NCBI GenBank assembly: GCA_903842475.1
Contig: CAIMMA010000245.1
Location: forward strand, 1-11,996
Origin: an uncultured bacterium
Lineage (GTDB): Bacteria; Desulfobacterota; Desulfobulbia; Desulfobulbales; Desulfobulbaceae
DNA length: 11,996 bases
Direction of reading: 5' to 3'
The translations under genes were made by a program, and so were the position numbers. The notes under the pieces were generated by a model. That model did not search any database and had not been told where the DNA came from. It saw nothing but the letters and a program-made list of their open reading frames with translations. Shown here one piece after another: positions 5,088-11,996 of the stretch; position 1 is the first letter of the stretch, and every line of letters starts with the position of its first letter.

Positions 5088-8018
5088 ATGGAACCATTGT
5101 TTTCCCTTCATCAAAGGGTCCGGACTGTTTCTCAGGCGCATGGATATCTTCTTACGTTCAGTATTCTTGGCATCCTCTCGATTATCTTGCTGATTTTTTC
5201 ACTCTTCTTCAGTTACCGCCAGACTGAAAATACCATCAAAATAAGTTCGGCCAATGAGGCCCACATTCTTGCCAGCCAAATGGATGCAACCCTGCGTCGG
5301 ATTCGTTCCGGTTCGGATTTGATAATCGAGACTCTTTTACAAAATACCCTGGCCGGAACCCAATTGTCCCCTCAGGTCGGCGGGGTCAATCAACATCTGG
5401 AAGCCCTTGGCCGGTATTTCCCCGAGGTTTCAGGTCATCTCTTTTACAATGCTGCGGGCCAGCTGCTCTTTAACGGCAATCCAGGCCTCGAACCATTGGA
5501 TATCAAGGCGATACCCCTCTATCATCAGATCAAAGACCATCCGCAAGGCGGCCTTTTTTTTTCCGAGACGCTCCAGGCACATGCCGAACATCCGGGTACG
5601 GTGATCGCCTGCCAGGCCTTGCTGGATGAGGCTGGTGCGTTGCAGGGCATCATCGTCACACCAGTCAATCTGCTTTATTTTAATGCCCTTTTTTCCATGA
5701 TGGATGTCGGCAAAGAAGGGATGGTGAGCATCCGGCGGAGCGACACCAGTCGGTTGGTTGTCCGCTGGCCCAAGAATTTGTTGGGGATTAATAAAGAGGC
5801 GCGGGATATTCCTCCTCAACAGCAGGTGCAAGCCGGGGTGGTCAAGGGGGTGGTCCGGTATGTTGGCAGAACGGATGGGGTCGATCGAATATTTGCCTTC
5901 CATAGCCTCCCTGATTTCCCTTTCTATGTGCTGGTCGGTCGAGCGGTCAGTGAACAATTTGCAGGGTGGTACAGAATGGCCACCATCTCCTCTGCTCTCA
6001 CCTGCACGGGCATCTTGCTGCTGGGGTTGTTTCTTTATCGGCTGAAAACAAGTGAGCAAAGATTACATCGCAGCGAGTTTCAATATCAGGCCATTGTCGA
6101 GAATCAGCACGACGCGGTCTGCCGTTGGCTGCCGGACACCACCCTGACCTTTGCAAATGAGCAATACAAAGCCTTGTTCAGCTCCGAAACGAATGATCTG
6201 ATCGGCCGCCGCTGGGTTGAATTCGCGCCGCCGAATAAACGTGCCGCGATTTTAGCGACCTTTGCTCGCGTTGCCGAAGGGGACAAACCGATCTCGGTCG
6301 AAAATTCCGTGGTGCTTCGAGACGGTACCGTTCGTTCTTTTCATTGGATCACCGGCCCGTTGTTGGATGCTCAAGGGAAATGTGTCGAATTTCAATCGGT
6401 CGGACGCGACATCACTGAGCGCAAACAAGCTGAGACGGCGCTCCTGGCCGAACGCCAAAACTTGATCGACATCATCGACTCTCTGCCCGATGCCACCTTG
6501 ATCATCGATACGGATCAGCGTCTCGTTGTCTGGAACAAGGCCGCTGAGGTGATGACCGGTGTGCAAAGGGATGGTTTGCTTGGCCAGGGGGACTACGCCT
6601 ACGCCGTCCCCTTCTATGGAGAACGTCGGCCCATCCTGATCGACCTGCTCACTATCTCGGAACAAGAGCGTGAAGGTTCCTATGCCGATATTCATCGGGT
6701 CAAGGAATCGATTTATGCTGAAACATTTATTCAGCGCTTGAATAATGGGGAGGGGGCTTACCTTTGTGGGATTGCCGCCCCGCTCTATGATCGATCCGGA
6801 GTGCGCACCGGAGCCATTGAAGTCATCAAAGACATCACGGCGCTGAAAAAATCGGAACAATCCAACAGCCTCCTACAGGAGCAACTGCTGCAATCGCAGA
6901 AAATGGAAGCCATCGGTCAGCTTGCAGGTGGCGTGGCCCACGATTTCAACAACATGCTTGGAGTAATTATTGGCTACTCCGAATTGATTCTTGAACAGGT
7001 AAACCCGTCGCAACAGTTCCACACCGAGTTGGAGGAGATCCGCAAAGCCGCCCAGCGCTCCGCCGAACTCACCCGGCAACTGCTGACCTTTGCTCGGAAA
7101 CAAACGGTCGTCCCCAAGGTGCTGGACCTCAACCAGACCGTCGAAGGGATGCTCAATATGCTGAGGCGGCTCATCGGCGAGAATATCAATCTCATCTGGA
7201 TGCCTGGAATTAATCTCTGGCCGATCAATATGGATCCGTCGCAGATCGACCAAATTCTGGCCAATCTCTGCGTCAATGCTCGGGATGCCATTGCCGGGGT
7301 TGGGAAAATTGCCATTGAGACGGAAAACGCTCTTTTTGACGAGCAATACTGCCACACGCACGCCGGGTTTATGCCCGGGGAATATGTGAAAATAGCGGTA
7401 AGCGATACCGGCAAAGGCATGAGCCGGGAAACGCTGTCCCACATCTTCGAACCGTTTTTCACCACCAAGAGGGTAGGCGAAGGAACCGGTCTCGGCTTGT
7501 CCACCGTGTATGGCGCCGTCAAACAAAACAACGGGTTCATCAACACCTATAGCGAACCGGGGCAGGGGACCACTTGCACTATCTACCTGCCCCGTCATGT
7601 TGCCAGGACCACCGAGGCGAATATGCAAGCGGATGCGGCACCTGTTCGGGGTGGCGATGAAGTGATCCTGCTGGTGGAGGATGAACCGACCATCCTGGTC
7701 ATGGCCAGGGTAATGCTTGAAAGCCTGGGGTATACCGTACTGGCAGCGGGCTCGCCGAGCCAGGCCATTCATTTGGCCGGCGAGTTCGTCGGCCAGATCG
7801 ACCTGCTGCTTACCGATGTGGTCATGCCGGAGATGAATGGCCGCGACCTGATGACAAGGATTGGCGAGAGTCGGCCCGCAACCAGGTATTTATTCATGTC
7901 GGGTTACACCGCCAATATCATCGCCAAGCAGGGGATGCTGGAAGAAGGTATAGCGTTCATTCAAAAACCCTTTGCCAAAAGCGATTTGGCCGCTAAGGTT
8001 CGAGAGGTGCTGGGTTGA
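5088..8018 (+). CDS. Hybrid sensor histidine kinase (PDC/Cache-type sensor, PAS-PAS-HisKA-HATPase-receiver)
   Basis: This is an inner-membrane sensor kinase of 976 residues that should autophosphorylate and pass phosphate to its own receiver. GAAGG at 5074-5078 lies nine bases before the ATG. Layout: TM1 about 21-43; periplasmic region 44-297 resembling PDC/Cache sensors (an ALQGIIVTPVNLLYF stretch and MDVGKEGMVSIRR); TM2 about 298-318; PAS about 330-446 ending GRDITERK; PAS about 455-588 with the GDYAYAVPFYGERRP signature ending IKDIT; HisKA with H618 in GGVAHDFNNML; HATPase with N-box N726/N730, G1 DTGKGM (773-778) and G2 GTGLGL (799-804); and receiver about 858-976 with E864/D865, acceptor D910 (LLTDVVMP), S938 and K960. 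All catalytic residues are present. No separate response regulator adjoins it. The recombinase-like gene follows after 26 bases and may be co-transcribed. The signal is unknown. Confidence 0.95.
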   Translation: MEPLFSLHQRVRTVSQAHGYLLTFSILGILSIILLIFSLFFSYRQTENTIKISSANEAHILASQMDATLRRIRSGSDLIIETLLQNTLAGTQLSPQVGGVNQHLEALGRYFPEVSGHLFYNAAGQLLFNGNPGLEPLDIKAIPLYHQIKDHPQGGLFFSETLQAHAEHPGTVIACQALLDEAGALQGIIVTPVNLLYFNALFSMMDVGKEGMVSIRRSDTSRLVVRWPKNLLGINKEARDIPPQQQVQAGVVKGVVRYVGRTDGVDRIFAFHSLPDFPFYVLVGRAVSEQFAGWYRMATISSALTCTGILLLGLFLYRLKTSEQRLHRSEFQYQAIVENQHDAVCRWLPDTTLTFANEQYKALFSSETNDLIGRRWVEFAPPNKRAAILATFARVAEGDKPISVENSVVLRDGTVRSFHWITGPLLDAQGKCVEFQSVGRDITERKQAETALLAERQNLIDIIDSLPDATLIIDTDQRLVVWNKAAEVMTGVQRDGLLGQGDYAYAVPFYGERRPILIDLLTISEQEREGSYADIHRVKESIYAETFIQRLNNGEGAYLCGIAAPLYDRSGVRTGAIEVIKDITALKKSEQSNSLLQEQLLQSQKMEAIGQLAGGVAHDFNNMLGVIIGYSELILEQVNPSQQFHTELEEIRKAAQRSAELTRQLLTFARKQTVVPKVLDLNQTVEGMLNMLRRLIGENINLIWMPGINLWPINMDPSQIDQILANLCVNARDAIAGVGKIAIETENALFDEQYCHTHAGFMPGEYVKIAVSDTGKGMSRETLSHIFEPFFTTKRVGEGTGLGLSTVYGAVKQNNGFINTYSEPGQGTTCTIYLPRHVARTTEANMQADAAPVRGGDEVILLVEDEPTILVMARVMLESLGYTVLAAGSPSQAIHLAGEFVGQIDLLLTDVVMPEMNGRDLMTRIGESRPATRYLFMSGYTANIIAKQGMLEEGIAFIQKPFAKSDLAAKVREVLG

Positions 8019-8044
8019 AATTACTTTTTAGCGTAAGGTAAGCG

Positions 8045-8737
8045 ATGGTAACGACGCAAGCAACGCCGCCCTTTACACGTGAAGCGCTTGAACTGTTATT
8101 TGAGAAAGCAAATTTCAAATCATTCCAGAAGGCCGGCTACCTGTCCCACTATTGGGCGCCCCTGCTTTCCGCCTGCTCCGGAACCCGACGGAACGAGATT
8201 TTTTATCTCACCACGGATGATGTGTCGTGCAAACACGGGATCGAGGTCATCCGCATTGCCCCCCACGGTTCAAAGAACCAGACGCCAGGACCGATGGCCC
8301 GCGACATTCCAATCCATCCCATCTTAAAGCAATTAGGTTTTCTCGAGTTCGTCCAGGCGCGAAGACGTACGCATCCGAGCGAACGGCTCTTCTCGGAGTA
8401 CAGGGCCATTCAAGAACATGCCGGGATGGTCTTTTCGCGGGCCTTTGTGCATTGGCTTAAAACCACTGTGGAGCAATTGCCAGACGAAAAGAAGGGCCTG
8501 TTTGCTGAGGATTTTCATTTCCCGTCACTTCGAGCGCTTTTCTTGGCCGAAGCGATTCGTTCCGGGATGAGCGAGGCGACATTCCGCAAGGTGCAGGGCT
8601 TCAGCGACGGATTCCAGGCGGATTTTGATGAAAAACAGGCGCAGGGCGATCTTGAGCATACCGCGTTCGAGATGCAAAGAATGGATATAGCCTCGTATTT
8701 CCCTGCGCTTTACCCCTACGATGCGCTGGTCGCGTGA
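8045..8737 (+). CDS. Tyrosine-recombinase catalytic-domain protein lacking the nucleophile
   Basis: This 230-residue protein resembles the catalytic half of phage-type integrases. YWAPLLSACSGTRRNEI corresponds to the usual YWLPLLALYTGARLNEI, and MARDIPIHPILKQLGF to the S-R-x-V-P-I-H-P strand. R48 (first Arg), K77 (beta-hairpin Lys) and R163 (second Arg, in FPSLRALF) are retained. The first His of H-x-x-R is P160, the GH position is GF (F186), and the region where Tyr is expected reads QADFDEK (F194/D195). The only later Tyr residues, 218 and 223, are too distant. The DNA-binding N-terminal core domain is absent. The frame is nevertheless open, with AAGG six bases before the ATG, and lies 26 bases after the kinase stop. 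It is either a decaying integrase relic or a domesticated DNA-binding or protein-interaction domain; strand exchange should not be possible. Confidence 0.75.
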   Translation: MVTTQATPPFTREALELLFEKANFKSFQKAGYLSHYWAPLLSACSGTRRNEIFYLTTDDVSCKHGIEVIRIAPHGSKNQTPGPMARDIPIHPILKQLGFLEFVQARRRTHPSERLFSEYRAIQEHAGMVFSRAFVHWLKTTVEQLPDEKKGLFAEDFHFPSLRALFLAEAIRSGMSEATFRKVQGFSDGFQADFDEKQAQGDLEHTAFEMQRMDIASYFPALYPYDALVA

Positions 8738-8785
8738 CGAGGTGATTGGCAGGTTTTGTTGAGAATCGGGAGTGCAGGAGCCGTC

Positions 8786-9493
8786 ATGGATGGAAAGAAA
8801 CTCTTTGTTTGCGTGGTTTATTGTTTGATTATGCTGTGGCGGGACGATCCTGCGGTGGCGGGCGTGGTGACAAAACTGCCGAGTAAAGAAGAGGTTGTGG
8901 CTATAACCTTTGACGCCTGCGAAACTAAGACCCCGTCATTTTTTGACAATGATATCATCGACTATTTAGTAAGGGAAGAAATCCCGTTCACCATTTTCGT
9001 AAGTGGAAAATTTGCCAGAAGGAACTCGGAGCAGTTGACCCAACTTTCAAGAAAGAGTTTCATTGAAATAGAGAACCATTCGTTGCGGCACCGGCAGCAT
9101 ATGGAAAAACTCAGTGAAGACAACGTCAGGAAAGAGGTTGTCGAGTGCGAAACCATTATTACGGAGCTAACCGGTCGCAAGCCGATTTTTTTCAGGTTTC
9201 CAGCCGGGAATTATGACCAGAGAACATTGAAAATCGTTGAAGCGCTTGGGTATCAGGTGGTCCACTGGACCTTTCCCAGTGGCGATCCCGATAAGCAAAC
9301 CACACCGGAAAGACTGTCAAGATGGGTCCTGGGCAAGGTGCAAAAAGGCGACATCCTGATTTTTCACATCAATGGTCGGGGGTACGGTACCGGCGAAGCA
9401 CTCCCGCGGATCGTAGAGCAGTTGCGGGAGAAGGGATACCGTTTTACCAGGTTGGATGCAATGCTCTCTTCCCCAACTGCCGGTGCTCGGTAG
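8786..9493 (+). CDS. Secreted polysaccharide deacetylase (NodB fold)
   Basis: This is a carbohydrate-esterase-4-like enzyme expected to remove N- or O-acetyl groups from a cell-envelope or extracellular polysaccharide. The frame could begin at a TTG (8756), but AGGAG five bases before the ATG at 8786 and a following signal-peptide-like stretch (MDGKK, then LFVCVVYCLIMLW, then DPAVA, cleavage near residue 25) favour 8786, giving 235 residues. Motifs: ITFDACE (40-46, catalytic-base position D43); HSLRH with metal ligands H98 and H102; FFRFPAGNYD (135-144); HWTFPSGDPD (160-169); LIFHINGRG (191-199, H194). The canonical TFDD motif has Ala in place of the second, metal-binding Asp, a variant I associate with one subgroup of this family. 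It is preceded by 48 bases after the recombinase-like gene and is convergent with the acetyltransferase gene. Confidence 0.88.
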   Translation: MDGKKLFVCVVYCLIMLWRDDPAVAGVVTKLPSKEEVVAITFDACETKTPSFFDNDIIDYLVREEIPFTIFVSGKFARRNSEQLTQLSRKSFIEIENHSLRHRQHMEKLSEDNVRKEVVECETIITELTGRKPIFFRFPAGNYDQRTLKIVEALGYQVVHWTFPSGDPDKQTTPERLSRWVLGKVQKGDILIFHINGRGYGTGEALPRIVEQLREKGYRFTRLDAMLSSPTAGAR

Positions 9494-9501
9494 TCCCATG
9501 C

Positions 9502-9527
9502 CCAGGGCTACCTGGACATCCTTTTTT
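9502..9527 (+). terminator. Weak intrinsic terminator candidate after the deacetylase gene
   Basis: CCAGG (9502-9506) and CCTGG (9511-9515) form a five-pair stem with a GCTA loop. A run of six T (9522-9527) follows, but six bases after the stem. It lies between convergent genes, where a terminator is expected. The stem is short and the T-run displaced, so this is a modest candidate. Confidence 0.35.
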
Positions 9528-9562
9528 AATGTTGCAGGTTCCCTTGCTCCTTGTCCCTATTG

Positions 9563-9955
9563 TTAAGGATTGATGGTCTTGCGGAGCAAAATTTCATTGT
9601 ACCCCTTGGCGACAAGATTCGGGAGGGTGGCGACTTCCACAAAGTGGGAGGCCCGGTAAAATTTTCTGGCGTGCTCGTTACCTTCCGAGGCTACCGTCCA
9701 AATGTTGTTCGCTGCGGCTCGACTTTCTTCTTCCAGCCAGCGAAGTATCTTCCGGCCAATGCCGCCACCTTGTGCCGAGGGGAACACGGCCAGCAGTTCA
9801 AGATAAGGCCCGCGCAGCCAGGGGGATCGCACGCAGACCACGCCGATAATTTCTCCAGCCCGCCACATACCGTAACGCCTGAGGGCAGGATCAGAACCGC
9901 AGAGATATTTTTCAAGACCGATTTGGGTAGAGCCCAAGGTTCGCCACGGTTCCAT
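9563..9955 (-). CDS. GNAT family N-acetyltransferase (5' end unresolved, homology extends to about 10010)
   Basis: This is an acetyl-CoA-dependent acyltransferase of unknown substrate. The ATG at 9955 gives 130 residues with the GNAT core: a strand LELLAVFP, the acetyl-CoA pyrophosphate loop QGGGIG (62-67), then EGNEHARKFYRASHFVEV and a final strand YNEILLRK. It starts MEPWRTLG, which is normally internal in such proteins. The same frame stays open back to 10063 and reads ITLHILKTADATVISEILWS just before MEPW, a typical GNAT first strand and helix. That extension contains no ATG, GTG or TTG and ends at a TGA overlapping an ATG (10067) in another frame. A run of six C on the coding strand (10017-10022) would join the two frames if it were one base shorter. 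The ATG at 9955 also lacks a good ribosome site. The gene may therefore be frameshifted, mis-sequenced, or start at a rare codon. Confidence 0.82.
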   Translation of the reverse strand: MEPWRTLGSTQIGLEKYLCGSDPALRRYGMWRAGEIIGVVCVRSPWLRGPYLELLAVFPSAQGGGIGRKILRWLEEESRAAANNIWTVASEGNEHARKFYRASHFVEVATLPNLVAKGYNEILLRKTINP

Positions 9956-10108
9956 TGACCAGAGGATCTCGCTGATTACGGTCGCGTCGGCGGTTTTGAG
10001 GATGTGCAGCGTGATTGGGGGGAGCCGGTAACACGCTGCGGCAAAAGAGATTTTTAGAAATGCTCATCGCGGAATCTTCTGGGAAGTGGTAATCGCATTG
10101 CTTTTCGT

Positions 10109-10126
10109 CGGCACCGCGGGGTGCCG
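10109..10126 (-). terminator. Strong hairpin between the NtrC-type gene and the acetyltransferase gene
   Basis: CGGCACC (10109-10115) pairs perfectly with GGTGCCG (10120-10126) around a four-base loop, starting 12 bases beyond the stop codon of the minus-strand regulator gene. No T-run follows on the minus strand (ACGAAAAGC), so it is a possible 3' stabiliser or weak terminator rather than a classical intrinsic terminator. Confidence 0.4.
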
Positions 10127-10137
10127 GGAAGCGCTGG

Positions 10138-11538
10138 TTATTCCCTGGCCAGGGTCGTGCCGTGGAGGTTCACCAGTTGGTAGAGGCGGGCACGGGAAAG
10201 TCCGGAAATGTTACACGCTTCCTTGATGCTGCCCTCCGCGCAATCGAGCAGTTGCCGCAGATAAGCTTTTTCAACCGCAGTCCTGAAATCCTTCCATAAC
10301 GGCAGGGCGGACACGGGCCGGCATTCGTCGCTGACCGGCGCGCTGGCCGCACTCAACTGGATGCTCTCCAACGTCTTGTGGATTCGAATACGTTCGGGCA
10401 GGTGGTAGGCAAACAGGGTGGGGTGATGAACGGCATTGGCGAAAACCTGTTCCAGGGTCTGTTGGAGCTCACGCACATTGCCGGGCCACTCATGGGCCAT
10501 CAGGTATTCGAAAAACTCCTCGCCTATACCTTTGTAGGCAATCTTGCGGCGGTCGCACAAGCGGGCGAGGAAGTGGCGAGTCAGCAGGCGGATGTCCTCT
10601 TTGCGCTCGCGCAGGGGCGGCAGGTGCAGGCTGAAAGATCGTAAGCGGAAAAGCAGGTCCTTGCGGAAGGTCCCGGCCGTTGCCGCCTGGTCGAGATTGC
10701 GGTTGGTGGCGGCTATCACCCGGAAATCGCTGTGTTCTTCCTTGGTGCCGCCGATCGGCCGGTACTGGTGTTCCTGGAGCACCCTCAGGAATGTTTTTTG
10801 TATTCTTTCGGTAAGTTCGCCGATTTCGTCGAGAAACAGCGTGCCGCCGTTGGCCATCTGGATCAATCCGGTCGTCGTTCGGTCGGCACCGGTGAAAGCC
10901 CCCCGGACATGGCCGAACAAGGTGCTTTCGATCAGGTTTTCCGGCAGCGAGGCGCAATCGACCACCACAAAGGCCTGCTGCGCACGGTTCGAATTATCAT
11001 GGATGGCCCGGGCGAAGATCTCCTTGCCGGTCCCGGTTTCGCCGGTGATCAGGACGCTGGCGTCACTGGAGGCGGCCTTGGCCAGTTGATCCAGGCATGA
11101 GGCCATTAACGGGCTTTTGCCGATGATCGAGTTGCGTTTGAGGGCCACCGGGACCACGGTGATCTTCTTTTTTTCCTCCCGGTATTGCAGCGCCCTGGTG
11201 AGCGGCAGCAGCAGGTTGCGGAGGACATGCGGCTTTTCGAGATAACTCCAGGCGCCGAGTTGGATGGCTTTTTTTGCCCCGTCGGGATCGCCGCACCCGG
11301 TCATGATGATGATTTCCGGTTGCGAGGGCACCTCGGAGAACTGGGAAAAGGCATCCAGGCCGCTGCCTTCGGGAAATTGCACATCCAGAAAAATGACGTC
11401 AAAAAGCTCGTTTTGGGCCCGGTCAATACCCAGCGTCAGGCTGTTGGCGAGCTCAACCCGGTGGTCGGCGCGTTTGAGGTGACAAGCCAGCATCTCGGCC
11501 AGCATGGAATCGTCATCGACGATGAGGATGTTCGCCAT
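10138..11538 (-). CDS. NtrC-type sigma-54-dependent response regulator
   Basis: This is a two-component regulator that would use ATP to open sigma-54 RNA polymerase complexes. The frame extends upstream to 11583, but the ATG at 11538 lies one base after the stop of the receiver gene and begins MANILIVDDDSML, a normal receiver start, giving 466 residues; translation is probably coupled. Layout: receiver 1-115 with D8/D9, acceptor D52 (IFLDVQFP), T80 and K102; AAA+ domain about 137-365 with Walker A GETGTGKE (166-173), sigma-54-contacting GAFTGA (213-218), Walker B GTLFLDE (232-238), sensor region AATNRN and arginine-finger region RKDLLFRL (292-299); C-terminal Fis-type helix-turn-helix about 421-460 (EACNISGLSRARLYQLV). 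All key residues are intact. The partner kinase is not obvious; the orphan hybrid kinase at 5088 or one beyond the right edge are possibilities. The -24/-12 promoter at 2433-2450 is a possible target. Confidence 0.95.
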   Translation of the reverse strand: MANILIVDDDSMLAEMLACHLKRADHRVELANSLTLGIDRAQNELFDVIFLDVQFPEGSGLDAFSQFSEVPSQPEIIIMTGCGDPDGAKKAIQLGAWSYLEKPHVLRNLLLPLTRALQYREEKKKITVVPVALKRNSIIGKSPLMASCLDQLAKAASSDASVLITGETGTGKEIFARAIHDNSNRAQQAFVVVDCASLPENLIESTLFGHVRGAFTGADRTTTGLIQMANGGTLFLDEIGELTERIQKTFLRVLQEHQYRPIGGTKEEHSDFRVIAATNRNLDQAATAGTFRKDLLFRLRSFSLHLPPLRERKEDIRLLTRHFLARLCDRRKIAYKGIGEEFFEYLMAHEWPGNVRELQQTLEQVFANAVHHPTLFAYHLPERIRIHKTLESIQLSAASAPVSDECRPVSALPLWKDFRTAVEKAYLRQLLDCAEGSIKEACNISGLSRARLYQLVNLHGTTLARE

Positions 11539-11539
11539 T

Positions 11540-11965
11540 TTACAATAAGGTCCGTATCGTTTGTGCCAGATTTCGGGGGACAACCGGTTTCATGATAAAT
11601 TCGCGGATACCGATCAGGCGGGCCCGCTGCTCATCGATGGCTTCGCTGAATCCCGTACAGAGAATAATCGGCAGGTCCGGCTTGAGCATGAGCAGCCGTT
11701 GACTGAAAACGTCACCGGCCATGAGGGGCATGCTCATATCGGTGACCACCAGATCGATGGTATCGGCGTGGTCGGTGAAATAGGCGAGCGCCTCGGTACT
11801 CGTTGTAAAGGATAGCACATGATATCCCAGTCTGGCCAGGCCATTATGTAACATCTGCACAAGAATCGGTTCGTCGTCGACCAGCAGGATAGTTTCAACC
11901 CGGAATTCGCATGCGTAAAGCGATAGCGAGACCCGTTTAAACGCTATTGTTATAGTGTTCTCCAA
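11540..11965 (-). CDS. Stand-alone receiver-domain protein (start uncertain)
   Basis: This is a single phospho-receiver domain with the motifs ILLVDDEP (acidic pair D30/D31), LVVTDMSMP (acceptor D76), T104 and the MKPV lysine K126, ending right after the last helix. It has no output domain and would act as a phosphotransfer intermediate or a CheY-like protein. It overlaps nothing and is followed after one base by the NtrC-type gene, so the two probably form one relay. The only usual start codon in frame is a TTG at 11965, without a ribosome site, giving about 22 residues of unrecognisable sequence before the domain; a TGA closes the frame at 11983-11981. The sequence resembles the C-terminal receivers of hybrid kinases often encoded before such regulators, so it could be the remnant of a kinase gene. 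Two palindromes lie in the N-terminal codons. Confidence 0.8.
   Translation of the reverse strand: MENTITIAFKRVSLSLYACEFRVETILLVDDEPILVQMLHNGLARLGYHVLSFTTSTEALAYFTDHADTIDLVVTDMSMPLMAGDVFSQRLLMLKPDLPIILCTGFSEAIDEQRARLIGIREFIMKPVVPRNLAQTIRTLL
11934..11943. promoter_or_regulatory. Palindrome CGTTTAAACG near the start of the receiver gene
   Basis: This is a perfect ten-base palindrome inside the proposed N-terminal codons, with a second, CGCATGCG, at 11908-11915 nearby. A TATAAC (minus strand, 11954-11949) lies just upstream and could be a -10 element, though I see no convincing -35. The arrangement suits an operator or promoter rather than coding DNA and adds to doubt over the receiver start. 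Confidence 0.25.
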
Positions 11966-11996
11966 TACGCCAAAAAAAAGTCAGCGCGAAGCATGC

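Noticed and set aside
8746..8761. TTGGCAGGTTTTGTTG before the deacetylase gene, resembling a -24/-12 element
   Set aside because: The base pair ten bases after GG is TG, not the required GC.
8018..8785. Integrated mobile element with attachment sites around the recombinase-like gene
   Set aside because: I see no flanking direct repeats, tRNA end, excisionase or other phage genes, and the recombinase lacks its catalytic tyrosine.
1..11996. CRISPR arrays, tRNA or rRNA genes
   Set aside because: No regularly spaced direct repeats, no cloverleaf with TTCGA-type arm, and no rRNA-like sequence were found on either strand by reading.

Overview
The window reads as a signal-transduction region of a Gram-negative bacterium, most likely a Desulfobacterota (deltaproteobacterial) relative of the Desulfobulbales. 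This rests on protein style: a second PAS domain of the GDYAYAVPFYGERRPILIDL type, a GMP-type PDC/Cache hybrid kinase, and a receiver plus NtrC-type regulator pair. Coding DNA is moderately GC-rich and some intergenic segments are AT-rich. No database search was possible, so the taxonomic call is an inference.

Layout. (1) Positions 1-2450, minus strand: a chemoreceptor (MCP) cut by the left window edge, preceded by a small unrecognised gene with a receiver-like strand/helix pattern. Both lie downstream of a good -24/-12 (sigma-54) promoter match at 2433-2450. (2) Positions 2451-3112: a 0.7 kb divergent intergenic region with no convincing gene but several clean inverted repeats. (3) Positions 3113-4777, plus strand: a second MCP. 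Its HAMP and signalling domains match the first MCP without gaps, but its sensor domain is unrelated. (4) Positions 4778-5087: a hairpin at the end of the MCP gene, then a leader unusually rich in dyads. (5) Positions 5088-8018: a 976-residue hybrid histidine kinase (PDC/Cache-type sensor, two PAS, HisKA, HATPase, receiver). (6) Positions 8045-8737: a lone tyrosine-recombinase catalytic-domain protein that has lost its tyrosine and both histidine positions. (7) Positions 8786-9493: a secreted polysaccharide deacetylase. (8) Positions 9563-10063, minus strand: a GNAT acetyltransferase whose 5' end lacks a normal start and may be frameshifted. (9) Positions 10138-11965, minus strand: a stand-alone receiver gene followed, after one base, by an NtrC-type sigma-54 activator with an intact GAFTGA loop.

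How the parts may work together: the MCPs would feed a CheA/CheW array encoded elsewhere. The hybrid kinase is an orphan, with no separate regulator beside it. The receiver/NtrC pair is probably one phosphorelay output acting on sigma-54 promoters. The -24/-12 site ahead of the small gene and first MCP is the only convincing candidate target in the window, but that link is untested. The most unusual items are the catalytically dead recombinase domain behind the kinase, the stem-rich leader before the kinase, and the small unknown gene that shares a sigma-54 transcript with a chemoreceptor.
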